64,000 bases of DNA from Actinoplanes missouriensis 431. GTDB lineage: Bacteria; Actinomycetota; Actinomycetes; Mycobacteriales; Micromonosporaceae. Both the position numbers and the translations under genes were made by a program. Each line of letters starts with the position of its first letter. The first letter of the stretch is position 1. The DNA lies in the NCBI RefSeq assembly GCF_000284295.1, contig NC_017093.1, positions 186,001 through 250,000 of the forward strand, written 5' to 3'. The notes under the pieces are model-generated. The model was not told the origin of the DNA and did no database searches. It was given only the letters and a program-made list of their open reading frames with translations. Shown here piece after piece: positions 37,776 to 46,755 of the stretch.

Positions 37776-38393
37776 CTAGCGGCGAGTGGCCAAACCGGGG
37801 TAATCCCGCACGAAACCCTCATCGTCGAGCGTCAGATCGGCGCTGAACGTCTCGCTGGCATAGCGCACCCGATCACCGCCGAGCGGTGTGTAAATCTGGT
37901 CGGCCTGCACCACTTCGAGACTCGGCACCAGAACCCAGGCGACGCTGAGCCGATGCGCCACGCCGCTCTCCGCGGTCAGCAGGCCCAGCCGGCGGATCGG
38001 CAGCGTGTTCGTGAGCGGGGAACCGCCCAGATCCACGTCGAACGCGCCGTAGAGCAGATCCGGGTCCTCGCTGCCCGGCAGCCCGGCACGAGCGTGTCCG
38101 GCCGCCACCAGGGCCGCGTCCAGGTCGCCCTGCTCGGAGGCGGTGATCCGCCAGCGCCCGGCGGCCAGCTCCAGCCGGACGCCGCGCGCCCAGCCCGCTC
38201 CCTCGGCCCGCACGTCGAACCGGGTGGTGACCCAGTCCTGGTCGGTCTGCAGCTCGTAATGGCACGCGTACGGCACCGGGTCGACGGCCAGGGCTGTTCC
38301 GTGCGCATAGAGCCCGGTGCGGTCCGCCAGCAGGGCGTGCTCGGCGCCGGGCACGTCACGGCGCTCCCAGAACAACGCGGTGGGCAGCGGCAT
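37776..38393 (-). CDS. putative glycolipid-binding family protein
   Basis: The 205-residue protein matches the putative glycolipid-binding family (PF06475) by the pattern ALFWERRDVPGAEHALL at the start, the central RWRI..GDLDAAL segment and the end ASETFSADLTLDDEGFVRDYPG. Members are beta-barrel-like and close to bacterial YkfE/LolB-type folds; their real ligand is unsettled. No signal peptide is present. It converges on the Lrp gene with nine bases between stops. Confidence 0.85.
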   Translation of the reverse strand: MPLPTALFWERRDVPGAEHALLADRTGLYAHGTALAVDPVPYACHYELQTDQDWVTTRFDVRAEGAGWARGVRLELAAGRWRITASEQGDLDAALVAAGHARAGLPGSEDPDLLYGAFDVDLGGSPLTNTLPIRRLGLLTAESGVAHRLSVAWVLVPSLEVVQADQIYTPLGGDRVRYASETFSADLTLDDEGFVRDYPGLATRR

Positions 38394-38551
38394 GCCGGTA
38401 ACGTACCCGTTCCGTGGCCGGGCTTCCCGTTTGACGCGGCCTTTGCGCCTTTCTTGCGCTTTTCCTTTGGTACGGGGTTTGCATGCCTCCCCGAGAAGCC
38501 GCGCGGCCGTCTGCCCGGTCCGGGCCGCAGCGCGGGCGCCGGGACACGGAG

Positions 38552-38592
38552 AAACGCAAGGCCCGGCACGTCACGTGCCGGGCCTTGCGTTT
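38552..38592. terminator. 20-bp perfect hairpin terminator with T tracts
   Basis: AAACGCAAGGCCCGGCACGT (38552-38571) and ACGTGCCGGGCCTTGCGTTT (38573-38592) are perfect complements around one C. It lies 70 bases after the DEAD-box helicase stop on the minus strand. TTT follows the stem in both directions, so it may work either way. Confidence 0.9.
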
Positions 38593-38661
38593 TATTCAGA
38601 TGCTCACTGAAGCGGTTTTTGTGGCTTCAGAGGTTTATGCGATCGCAGTTCGTTGGGATGC

Positions 38662-40473
38662 TCAGTAGCTGCGGGCCGGGCGCGGCGAGCCGAAGCGGCC
38701 CGACGGTCCCTCGCGGCGGTCGCCACGACCGGCGTCCCGGCGCTGACCGGCCGGACGGTCACCGAAGTGACGGTCGCCGCCCCGGTCACCACGCGGCGCA
38801 CGGTCGCCGAAGCCACCACGGTCGCGGTCACCGAAGCCACCACGGTCGCGGTCACCGAACGAACGCTGCGGACGGTCCCCGTACTGGGGGCGGTCGCCGT
38901 GCTGCGGGCGGTCACCGTGCTGCGGACGGTCGCCGTACTGGCCACGCTCGCCGGCCGGGCGGTCACCGTACTGCGGGCGGTCACCGTACTGCCGGTCGCC
39001 GGTCGGACGGTCACCGAACGGCCGATCTCCGTAGGAACGGCGCGGCCGGTCCCCGAAACGGTCGTTGCGGTCGCCGTAGGAACGCTGCGGACGGTCACCG
39101 TAGCCACCACGCGACGGCCGGTCGCCGAACCGGCGCGGACGGTCGCCACGCTCACGCCGCGGCTCCGGCTCCTCCACCACCGGGACGCCGCTCGGCTGGC
39201 GAGCGCCGGTGATCTCGGACAGCTTCTCGTCACCGACCCGGACGCGGGTCTCGGCCGGCGCGACGCCCGCCTTCGACAGCATCGCCTGGGTGGTGCGGCG
39301 CTGCTTCGGCAGAACCAGCGTCACGACCGCGCCGGACTCGCCGGCCCGGGCGGTGCGACCGGCCCGGTGCAGGTAGTCCTTCGGGTCCTTCGGCGGGTCC
39401 ACGTGCATGACCAGCGAGATGCCGTCGACGTGGATGCCACGCGCTGCCACGTCCGTGGCGACCAGGACGTTCGTCCGGCCTTCCTTGAACTCGGCGAGCG
39501 TGCGGGTGCGGACCCGCTGGGTCTTGCCGCCGTGCAGCGCGCCGGCGCGGACGCCGACCGCGGCAAGCTGCTCGACCAGCCGGTCCACGCCCATCTGGGT
39601 GCGGGCGAAGACGATGGTCTTGCCCTCACGGTTCGCGATCCACGAGGTGATCGGGAACTTCTCGGCCGGCGGGATCAGCAGCATGTGGTGATCCATCGTG
39701 GACACGCTGGCCTCGGCCGGCGCGGTCGAGTGGGTCACCGGGTCGTGCATGAACCGCTGGACCAGGGTGTCGACGTCACCGTCCAGAGTGGCCGAGAAGA
39801 GCAGCCGCTGCGCGTCCGCCGGGGTCTTCGAGAGCAGCTCGGTGACCTCGGGCAGGAAGCCCATGTCGGCCATCTGGTCGGCCTCGTCCAGCACGGTGAT
39901 CTCGACGTCGTCGAGCCGGCAGGCCCCACGCTCGATCAGGTCGCCGAGCCGGCCCGGCGTGGCGACGATCACCTCGACGCCGCGACGCAGAGCGTCCATC
40001 TGCCGGTCGTACGGAACGCCGCCGACGGCGGTCTTCAGGAAGACGCCGACCGAGCGGCCGATCGGCATCAGCGAGTCGGCGACCTGCATCGCCAGCTCAC
40101 GGGTCGGAACGAGGATCAGAGCCTTCGGGTAGTGCGGGCGGGCCTTGCCGCTCTTCGCGATCCGGGCCAGCACGGGCAGGCCGAAGGCGAGAGTCTTGCC
40201 GGAGCCGGTCTGTCCGCGGCCCAGCACGTCACGGCCGGCGAGCGCGTCCGGAACGGTGGCGGCCTGGATCTCGAACGGGGTGGAGATGCCCTCACGGTTC
40301 AGCACGCGGACGATCTCGGCGGGAAGGCCCAGGTCGGCGAAGGTGCGGACCGGCGCGGTCTCCTCGACAGCGGCCACCGGGGTCTCGTCACCGGCGACAA
40401 CGGTCTCTTCGATGGATGTTGCGGGGGTTTCGTTTACGGACGGGAACGTGCTGGGATCAGCGAAAGTGGTCAA
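38662..40473 (-). CDS. DEAD-box RNA helicase with Gly-Asp-Arg-Pro repeat tail
   Basis: The 603-residue protein has an acidic N-terminal extension (about 1-40), then the helicase core: GRGQTGSGKTLAFGLP (motif I), VLDEADQMADMGF (II), LFSATLDGD (III), VATDVAARGIHVDGI (V) and HRAGRTARAGESG (VI). The last 150 residues are Arg/Gly/Asp-rich with many YGDRPQ-like repeats, an RNA-binding disordered tail. It probably unwinds structured RNA in ribosome assembly or cold stress. TTG 40473 (AGAGAGG upstream) is preferred to ATG 40497. The promoter near 40600 leaves a 5' leader of about 105 bases. Confidence 0.93.
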   Translation of the reverse strand: MTTFADPSTFPSVNETPATSIEETVVAGDETPVAAVEETAPVRTFADLGLPAEIVRVLNREGISTPFEIQAATVPDALAGRDVLGRGQTGSGKTLAFGLPVLARIAKSGKARPHYPKALILVPTRELAMQVADSLMPIGRSVGVFLKTAVGGVPYDRQMDALRRGVEVIVATPGRLGDLIERGACRLDDVEITVLDEADQMADMGFLPEVTELLSKTPADAQRLLFSATLDGDVDTLVQRFMHDPVTHSTAPAEASVSTMDHHMLLIPPAEKFPITSWIANREGKTIVFARTQMGVDRLVEQLAAVGVRAGALHGGKTQRVRTRTLAEFKEGRTNVLVATDVAARGIHVDGISLVMHVDPPKDPKDYLHRAGRTARAGESGAVVTLVLPKQRRTTQAMLSKAGVAPAETRVRVGDEKLSEITGARQPSGVPVVEEPEPRRERGDRPRRFGDRPSRGGYGDRPQRSYGDRNDRFGDRPRRSYGDRPFGDRPTGDRQYGDRPQYGDRPAGERGQYGDRPQHGDRPQHGDRPQYGDRPQRSFGDRDRGGFGDRDRGGFGDRAPRGDRGGDRHFGDRPAGQRRDAGRGDRREGPSGRFGSPRPARSY

Positions 40474-40587
40474 GAGAACCTCTCTACGGGGGCGCATGCT
40501 CGCGAATGGCCCGCCGCGGCCTGATGCGACCGCTCGCTGAAATGCCCGCAAGAACGCCCGTGGCGCGCACCGGGTGGGCACGCCGCG

Positions 40588-40616
40588 TGAATATCTGTCA
40601 TTAGTGTACGGGTCAA
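40588..40616 (-). promoter_or_regulatory. candidate promoter of the DEAD-box helicase gene
   Basis: On the minus strand TTGACC (40616-40611) and TATTCA (40593-40588) are 17 bases apart. The predicted start near 40581 gives a leader of roughly 105 nucleotides, long for this compact genome and reminiscent of cold-shock helicase mRNAs. Confidence 0.5.
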
Positions 40617-40736
40617 CGGTTGTCCCACCGACCGCATTCCCGGCTGGTAGTGGGCAGGCTCACCCCGCAGCACAACCCTGCAAGCTTAGGCCCCCATGCC
40701 CGCACGGGCAAACACGCTGCGCAACCAGCCACCCGT

Positions 40737-40757
40737 CCGTGCCGGAATGTGGCACGG
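40737..40757 (-). terminator. hairpin after the Pro-rich protein gene
   Basis: CCGTGCC and GGCACGG pair around GGAATGT, 14 bases after the stop of the minus-strand gene at 40771. The stem is only seven base pairs. Confidence 0.5.
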
Positions 40758-40770
40758 ATCGCTACCGAAC

Positions 40771-42471
40771 TCAGTTGGACATGTTCTTGACCATGTCGGT
40801 GAACGCGTCACCCGCCGTGAACACGAAGATCAGGCTGATCGTCACCAGCAGGCCGAGCACGGCGAGCATCGCAATGACCACCTTCAAGTTGCTCCGCCGC
40901 TGGTCAACCGGGGCGTCGTGCCACCCCTGAGCCAGGATGTGCCCGGTCAGCGAACCGGAGTTCTCCACCGGGTCCATGCTGACCGGCATGGTCATGTCGA
41001 TCGACGGGTAGCCCCCGGTGCCGTACAGCGTCCCGCCGGCCTGCCCCCGCTGCTGCGGCACACCGTTCGGCACCGGCGTGGTGGGCGGGGCGCCGACACC
41101 GAACTGAAGCCCGGTCGGAACCGGCTGAGTCATGTCGCTGGAGACCGGCTGGGTCATGTCACCGGAAACCGGCTGCGTCATGTCGATGTTCTCCGGTGCG
41201 GACGGGAAACCCGGGTACGGCTTCGAGGCGGGCGTGCCATAGGTGGTGGACGAAACCGCACCGGAGCCGGCTCCGGACGACTGCCCGCTGGGCCTGGAGG
41301 CGGGCGGCATGCCGGCGGGCCCGGCCGTGGGCGGCAGGGTGTAGGCCGGCAGACCGTTTCCGATCATCGGAGGCGGCGGCACTATCGGCGGGATCGGCAT
41401 CGGGCCCGGCGGCACCGGGCTCGGCCCAGGACCGGGCGGAATCGGACTGGGACCCGGGCCGGGTGGCACCGGGTTGGGCCCCGGACCCGGAGGCACCGGG
41501 CTGGGGCCGGGACCCGGAGGAACCGGGCCGGGCGGCACCGGGCTGGGCGGCACGGGGCTGGGCGGGCCAGGGTTCGGCCCGGGGCCAGGGGGGACGGGCG
41601 CGGGTGGCACCGGGCCGGGCGTGGGGACCGGCGGATGCGGTCCCGGCTCGGGGCTGGGGCCAGGGGGAGGCGGCACCGGGCTCGGCGCGGGGCCGGGCGG
41701 AAGCGGTGTCGGAGCCGGCTCGGGTTCCGGGTCGGGCGCGGGCTCGACCGGTTTCGGCCGCGCCGGGATCGGCTGAGGCCCCGGCTCCGAGGGCTCCGAG
41801 GGCTCCGACGGCTTCGAGGGCTCCGAAGGCTTCGCGGGCGAAGGATCCCCGGGCTCCGGCTCGGATGGCGACGGCTTGCCGGGCACCGGCTCAGAGGGCG
41901 ACGGCTCGCCGGGCTCCGGCTCGGAGGGCGACGGCTCGCCGGGCTTCGGCTCGGAGGGCGACGGCTCACCAGGCTCAGGCTCGGCCGGCGCCGGCTCCGC
42001 GACCTTGGAACCGTTCGAGCTGGGCGTCTCGGCCGGCTGCGGAGCGCCGTAGACCGCCGGAGTGCCGGCGGAGTGCACCTCCCCGGCCTCAGGCCGGATG
42101 GCGCCGGGCACGGACGCCCGGGCCGCGTCAGCAGCCGGCGCCGCCGAAACAGGCCGAACAGATCCACCCGTAGAGGGAACCCCAGAAACCGGCGCCGACC
42201 CGCTGAAGGGCGCGGCTGAGATCGGAGCCGGCGCGGCTGAGACCGGCGCTGACCCGCTCACGGGTGCTGCGGAGACCGGCGCTGAGGCGGACACGGGTGC
42301 TGCGGAGACCGGCGCCGAGGCGGACACCTTCGGGGCTGGACCGGATGAGCCCCACAGCGTTCCGGGCGCGGGCGGGGGCGGCGGGGCGTACCCCTCACTG
42401 TCGGCCGCCGGCGGCCGCGCGGCGGACGGCGTGCCGGTCTCGCCGTCCCGGGTCGCCTGCTGCTCGTCCAT
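40771..42471 (-). CDS. very Pro-rich protein with C-terminal membrane anchor
   Basis: The 566-residue protein is mostly low complexity. SAPVSAAPVS repeats (about 50-105) are followed by about fifteen EPEPGEPSPSEP-like units (about 155-235), then PVPPGPGPSP-type repeats (about 255-365). Three DMTQPVS repeats (about 425-445) come before a single hydrophobic helix (about 532-555, VVIAMLAVLGLLVTISLIFVF) near the C-terminus. No enzymatic domain is seen. DMTQP and DMTMP threonines resemble targets of Pkn-type Ser/Thr kinases, which is inference. The topology suggests a cytoplasmic Pro-rich arm on a tail anchor, perhaps an envelope scaffold. Confidence 0.75.
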   Translation of the reverse strand: MDEQQATRDGETGTPSAARPPAADSEGYAPPPPPAPGTLWGSSGPAPKVSASAPVSAAPVSASAPVSAAPVSGSAPVSAAPAPISAAPFSGSAPVSGVPSTGGSVRPVSAAPAADAARASVPGAIRPEAGEVHSAGTPAVYGAPQPAETPSSNGSKVAEPAPAEPEPGEPSPSEPKPGEPSPSEPEPGEPSPSEPVPGKPSPSEPEPGDPSPAKPSEPSKPSEPSEPSEPGPQPIPARPKPVEPAPDPEPEPAPTPLPPGPAPSPVPPPPGPSPEPGPHPPVPTPGPVPPAPVPPGPGPNPGPPSPVPPSPVPPGPVPPGPGPSPVPPGPGPNPVPPGPGPSPIPPGPGPSPVPPGPMPIPPIVPPPPMIGNGLPAYTLPPTAGPAGMPPASRPSGQSSGAGSGAVSSTTYGTPASKPYPGFPSAPENIDMTQPVSGDMTQPVSSDMTQPVPTGLQFGVGAPPTTPVPNGVPQQRGQAGGTLYGTGGYPSIDMTMPVSMDPVENSGSLTGHILAQGWHDAPVDQRRSNLKVVIAMLAVLGLLVTISLIFVFTAGDAFTDMVKNMSN

Positions 42472-42648
42472 GGGTCCTCCCGACCACCGCTGCCGACGGT
42501 TCGGACGTCGGGCGCTGACCTTAACCGTGCCACATCAGCTTGCGTGAGCACACCCGGCGTCAGACTCACTCACCGGGCTACGGGTGTCCGATGGGTGGAT
42601 GGCCATTTCGGACGGATTTTCCGCCGGGCATATCGGATTAATCACGGA

Positions 42649-44433
42649 CTAATCGCTAGAGGACGAACTGGACCCCGAGGGCGAAACCGACTCCGAATCG
42701 GCCGAGGCGCTCGACTCGGCGGTGCTGCTGGACGAAGTCGTCTTCGTGGCGCTGCTCGACGTGGTGGTCTCCGTGGCGGGAGCCGAGGTTGTCTCGTCCG
42801 GTTTCGGCTGAGTCTGCGGCTCGGTCGTCGAGGGCTCGGTCACCGGTTTCGACGGCTCGGTCGACGTGGGCGGCTCGGTCGACGGTTTGGTCGGCGGCGT
42901 GGAGGTGTCCACGGGCGGGGTGGACGGCTTGGACGGCGGCGTCGAAGGGCTCTTCGGCGGGTCGGACGGCTTGGACGGCGATGTCGAGGGGCTCTTCGGC
43001 GGCGTCGTCGTCTTCGAAGGCGTCGGGTTGGAGGGCGACGTCGTCTTGCCCGGGGTCGCGCTGGTGCCCGGCACCGGCGTCTTCGACGGTGTCGAGGAGG
43101 GCGAACCCGGCGTGGTCGGGTCGGTCGTCACCGGCTCGTCCGGGTCGGGAGCGCCGAGGTCGGGCGTCTCGACGTCGCCCTCGATCGAGCCGAAGATCCG
43201 GGTGGCCGCGAAGAGGCGGCTCCACCGGACCGGCGTGAGTCGCACGTTCAGCCCGGTGCGCGGGGCCTCCACCATCATGCCGTCGCCGGCATACATCGCG
43301 ACGTGGTGAATGCCGGTCCAGCTGTTCGACGAGCTGAAGAAGAGCAGGTCACCGGGGAGCAGCGAGTAACGGGAGACCGCCCGGTCGCGGGTCTGGTAGT
43401 ACTGGTCGCGGGACACGCGGGTGAGCGGGTATCCGACACCGGGCGAGCGGTACGCCGCGTACATCAGGCCGGAGCAGTCGTACTGATCCGGGCCCTCCTC
43501 GGACCACACGTAAGGATCGCCGCGCTGCGCCAGCGCGAACTCCAGCGCCTTGATCGCCCGAGGGTCGGCGCCCCGGCCGGCCTCCGCGCCCGTGAGGTAC
43601 TGCGAGCCGAGGGCCTGGTCGGTCGCGTTCTGCGTGGTCTCCGCGGCGTTCAGCTCGGTCGCGTTCGCGGTCTCGAGTTTCTGCTGGGCCGCCTGCTTCT
43701 TGGTGAGCTGGCCGCTCAGCTTGGTCCACTCGGCGGCGAGCTGCGCGAATCGCGCGCTCGACGTGGTCTGCTCGTCGAGTGCCAGCTGCGCGGCGGTCTG
43801 GGCGGACTCCAGCCGACGGGCGGCCGACTCGTGCGCGGTGGCGTCACCGCGCTGCAGCCGGGCGAGCGACTCGAGGTCGAGCAGGCCCGAGCCGACGGTG
43901 CCGGGCGGAAGGGCGGCGGCCTCACGCACCGCGGCGTCGGCGGCCTCCACGGCGTTGGTCTGCGCGGCGCGGAGCGACTCCTGCGCGTCCAGGACCTTCT
44001 GCGCCGCGGTGGTGACCTGCGCCTTGGTGATGTCACGGTCCTGCCCGACCCGGATCAGCTGGTCGCCGAGGGCGGCGATCTCGGCCCGACCTCGCTCCAC
44101 CTGTTGCACGACCGGGCTGGTCGCGATGCCGGTGATCGAGGTGACCGGCAGGGCCGCGGTCGTGGTCGTGCCGGTCGGTGAGCCGGGGAGGACGAGCGTG
44201 CCGGTCTGCGTGGGCCGCGAGCCGGAGTTCGGGATCGAGGTCGAGGTGGTGGCGGAGGTGGCGGGAGTCGTCGCGGCGGGAACGGCCGGGTCGGTCGGCG
44301 CGGCCATCGCGGGAATCGGCTGGAAGAGGGTGGCGATCGCCGCCAGCACCGCTGCCGGGAGAGCGAACGGACGTAGACGCGACGGTGCGAAGCGTGACCG
44401 CCGGGTCGATCCGTACCGCAATGCCTTGGACAT
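42649..44433 (-). CDS. secreted NlpC/P60 peptidoglycan endopeptidase (RipA-like)
   Basis: The 594-residue protein has a signal peptide (about 20-45, ending AMAA), a coiled-coil domain (about 110-285), an NlpC/P60 domain (about 295-425) and a Ser/Thr/Pro-rich tail of about 165 residues. The catalytic Cys is in YDCSGLMYAAY and the His in GIHHVAMYAGDG. It probably cuts stem peptides (D-Glu to diamino acid) during cell separation or sporulation, with the coiled coil as an inhibitory or localising part. The long tail after the enzyme domain is unusual for RipA-type proteins. GGGAGATC precedes the ATG. Confidence 0.92.
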   Translation of the reverse strand: MSKALRYGSTRRSRFAPSRLRPFALPAAVLAAIATLFQPIPAMAAPTDPAVPAATTPATSATTSTSIPNSGSRPTQTGTLVLPGSPTGTTTTAALPVTSITGIATSPVVQQVERGRAEIAALGDQLIRVGQDRDITKAQVTTAAQKVLDAQESLRAAQTNAVEAADAAVREAAALPPGTVGSGLLDLESLARLQRGDATAHESAARRLESAQTAAQLALDEQTTSSARFAQLAAEWTKLSGQLTKKQAAQQKLETANATELNAAETTQNATDQALGSQYLTGAEAGRGADPRAIKALEFALAQRGDPYVWSEEGPDQYDCSGLMYAAYRSPGVGYPLTRVSRDQYYQTRDRAVSRYSLLPGDLLFFSSSNSWTGIHHVAMYAGDGMMVEAPRTGLNVRLTPVRWSRLFAATRIFGSIEGDVETPDLGAPDPDEPVTTDPTTPGSPSSTPSKTPVPGTSATPGKTTSPSNPTPSKTTTPPKSPSTSPSKPSDPPKSPSTPPSKPSTPPVDTSTPPTKPSTEPPTSTEPSKPVTEPSTTEPQTQPKPDETTSAPATETTTSSSATKTTSSSSTAESSASADSESVSPSGSSSSSSD

Positions 44434-44664
44434 GATCTCCCTGTCCGCGCCGGCCGAGACCGCGCTAGTCGTTCCTTATGGTTCATACCGCAGCGCGCGG
44501 ACCGGTGTCGATCGAAAGAAGATGAAAACACGCTGAGAAAATTTCAACTCCGCGGTGCCTTCCAAGATCATTTCAGATGACCGAGGTGACGCCCGCGCAC
44601 GTCCCGTGCTTGTTGTCGGACCCGGCACGTACCCTCGACGGCGAGGTGACGGAAAGGGGCGCAC

Positions 44665-45834
44665 ATGGACGCCGGGCTGAAACGGGAGCTCGAAGCCAAG
44701 GTCTACGCCGGTGAGAGGCTGACCCGTGAGGACGGCATCGCGCTCTACGAGTCGGACGATCTGACCTGGCTCGGCCGGCTGGCGCACCACAAGCGCACCG
44801 AGATGAACGGCGACCGGGTGATGTTCAACGTCAACCGGCACCTCAATCTCACCAACGTCTGTTCCGCCAGCTGCGCCTACTGCTCCTTCCAGCGCAAGGC
44901 GGGCGAGAAAGACGCCTACACGATGCGCATCGACGAGGCCGTTCGCAAGGCCAAGGAGATGGAGGACGAGCAGCTCACCGAGCTGCACATCGTCAACGGC
45001 CTGCACCCGACCCTGCCGTGGCGCTACTACCCGAAGGTACTGCGTGAGCTGAAGGCCGCGCTGCCGAACGTGAAGCTCAAGTGCTTCACCGCGACCGAGG
45101 TGCAGTGGTTCGAGAAGATCAGCGGCCTCTCGGCGAGCGAGATCCTCGACGAGCTGATGGACGCCGGGCTGGAGTCGCTGACCGGTGGCGGCGCCGAGAT
45201 CTTCGACTGGGAGGTCCGGCAGCACATCGTCGACCACGACTGCCACTGGGAGGACTGGTCACGCATCCACCGGCTGGCACACCAGAAAGGCATGAAAACC
45301 CCGGCGACCATGCTGTACGGGCATATCGAGGAGCCCCGGCATCGCGTCGACCACGTGTTGCGCCTGCGCGAGCTGCAGGACGAGACGGGTGGCTTCGTGG
45401 TCTTCATCCCGCTGCGCTACCAGCACGACTTCGTCGACTCGCAGGACGGCAAGATCCGCAACCGGCTCCAGGACCGCACGACGATGGCGATGCCGGCCGA
45501 GTCGCTGAAGACGTTCGCGGTCTCCCGCCTGCTCTTCGACAACGTGCCGCACGTGAAGTGCTTCTGGGTGATGCACGGCCTGTCGGTCGCCCAGCTCTCG
45601 CTGAACTTCGGTGCCGACGACCTGGACGGCTCGGTCGTGGAATACAAGATCACTCACGACGCCGACGCGTACGGGACGCCCCACACGATGCACCGCGACG
45701 ACCTGCTCGACCTGATCACGGACGCGGGTTTCCAGCCGGTCGAGCGCAACACCCGCTACGAGATCGTCCGGGAGTACGACAAGCCCGTCCCGCTGGCCGA
45801 ACGCCGCAGCGAACCGCAGCGAGTCTGGGCCTGA
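44665..45834 (+). CDS. mqnE: aminofutalosine synthase MqnE (radical SAM)
   Basis: The 389-residue enzyme joins 3-[(1-carboxyvinyl)oxy]benzoate with the adenosyl radical to give aminofutalosine, step two of the futalosine route. The iron-sulfur cysteines are C66, C70 and C73 (NVCSASCAYCSF). TELHIVNGLHPTLPW and VFIPLRYQHDF are typical of MqnE, and the tail RNTRYEIVREYD is conserved. GGAAAGGGG precedes the ATG. It is divergent from the NlpC gene and is followed by two small membrane-protein genes. Confidence 0.96.
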   Translation: MDAGLKRELEAKVYAGERLTREDGIALYESDDLTWLGRLAHHKRTEMNGDRVMFNVNRHLNLTNVCSASCAYCSFQRKAGEKDAYTMRIDEAVRKAKEMEDEQLTELHIVNGLHPTLPWRYYPKVLRELKAALPNVKLKCFTATEVQWFEKISGLSASEILDELMDAGLESLTGGGAEIFDWEVRQHIVDHDCHWEDWSRIHRLAHQKGMKTPATMLYGHIEEPRHRVDHVLRLRELQDETGGFVVFIPLRYQHDFVDSQDGKIRNRLQDRTTMAMPAESLKTFAVSRLLFDNVPHVKCFWVMHGLSVAQLSLNFGADDLDGSVVEYKITHDADAYGTPHTMHRDDLLDLITDAGFQPVERNTRYEIVREYDKPVPLAERRSEPQRVWA

Positions 45835-45896
45835 GCTGACGACCGACCGAGCCCGACGACAGACGCCGCAATGACCGGAAACCCGAGGACGCCCCG

Positions 45897-46319
45897 ATGA
45901 CCCAGCAGAGGAACGCGCGCGGCCTGCGCCGAGACGCCGGTGGCCGGCTGATGACCATCAGCGACCTGCTCGGGGCGGCGTTCGCCGGTCTGGCGGTCGG
46001 CCTCGTCGTGCTGTTGATCTTCGAGGCGGTGATGGCGCTCACCGGCCTCGGCACATTCGGCTCGTCGAACGGCTGGCTCGTGCTGATCCTCCCGGTCTGG
46101 CTCTTCGTCGAGGAGTTCCGGGCCGAGGGCTTCGGCGCGCACCGGGTCATGATGGCCGCGCTCGCCGCCGGTTTCGGCGTCGCGCTCGGGATGACCGTGG
46201 CCGGTCTGATCTCCGGAGTGGCGCCGGCCCTGGTGAGCGGCACGGCCGGAGCCGCCACCGGTACGGTCGTGTACTGCCTGGTCTGGTTCTACGGCCTCCG
46301 CTGGCTCAACCAACGGTGA
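45897..46319 (+). CDS. small integral membrane protein of unknown function
   Basis: The 140-residue protein has four hydrophobic segments (about 21-45, 58-70, 82-105, 110-130) and a basic N-terminus (RNARGLRRDAGGR). No family was recognised. It lies between mqnE and the DUF4229 gene on the same strand, so it may be cotranscribed with menaquinone genes; a direct role is not shown. Confidence 0.8.
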   Translation: MTQQRNARGLRRDAGGRLMTISDLLGAAFAGLAVGLVVLLIFEAVMALTGLGTFGSSNGWLVLILPVWLFVEEFRAEGFGAHRVMMAALAAGFGVALGMTVAGLISGVAPALVSGTAGAATGTVVYCLVWFYGLRWLNQR

Positions 46320-46340
46320 GGCTGAGGGAGAGATGAAGAG

Positions 46341-46703
46341 ATGAGCCCCGCCGTCAAATACACGCTCGGCCGGCTCGGCCTGTTCGTGGTCGCCTTGGCC
46401 GTGCTGCTGCCGTTCCCGTTGAACTTCCTGGTCAAGGTCATGGTCGCGTTCGTCGTGTCGGCCGTGCTCTCGCTCGTGCTGTTGCGCAAGTGGCGTGACC
46501 AGATGGCCGAGCATCTCGGTTCGGTCGCCGCCAAGCGCACCGCGGAGAAAGACCGGCTGCGTTCGGCGCTGGCCGGGGACGAGGACGCCGCAGCGGCCGG
46601 CGACCGGGTGGCCGCCGCCGACGCGAGCCACAAAGCAGGCGACAGCGCGGGCCCGGGCACCGGCGAGACGGCAGGCAGCGAGAAAGCCGCCGACGGCCGC
46701 TGA
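46341..46703 (+). CDS. DUF4229-family membrane protein
   Basis: The 120-residue protein starts with two close hydrophobic segments (YTLGRLGLFVVALAVLLPFP and FLVKVMVAFVVSAVLSLVLL), then an amphipathic charged helix (RDQMAEHLGSVAAKRTAEKD) and a disordered Ala/Gly tail. This is the actinobacterial DUF4229 layout, usually found beside mqnE or UbiA genes. Function unknown. GGGAGAG precedes ATG 46341. Confidence 0.88.
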   Translation: MSPAVKYTLGRLGLFVVALAVLLPFPLNFLVKVMVAFVVSAVLSLVLLRKWRDQMAEHLGSVAAKRTAEKDRLRSALAGDEDAAAAGDRVAAADASHKAGDSAGPGTGETAGSEKAADGR

Positions 46704-46755
46704 CATCAGTACGCACCAGCTGCCGATGTAACCCACCGGCGGCGACTCCGTGCTG

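Noticed and set aside
38394-38440. SigB-like -10 (GGGTAC) before the glycolipid-binding gene on the minus strand
   Set aside because: No GTTT-type -35 at 14-16 bases; too weak to report as a promoter.
38653-40524. Plus-strand open frame of about 620 codons over the DEAD-box gene
   Set aside because: Antisense to a well-supported helicase; its Val/Thr-rich translation comes from the GDRPQ repeats.
40696-42219. Plus-strand Arg/Gly-rich open frame over the Pro-rich gene
   Set aside because: Shadow of Pro-rich codons on the other strand. The Pro-rich frame is preferred because it ends in a membrane helix and sits on an operon-like strand.
44434-44664. Cyclic di-AMP (ydaO) riboswitch upstream of the NlpC/P60 gene
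   Set aside because: The spacer lacks the conserved core; only an A-rich stretch was seen.
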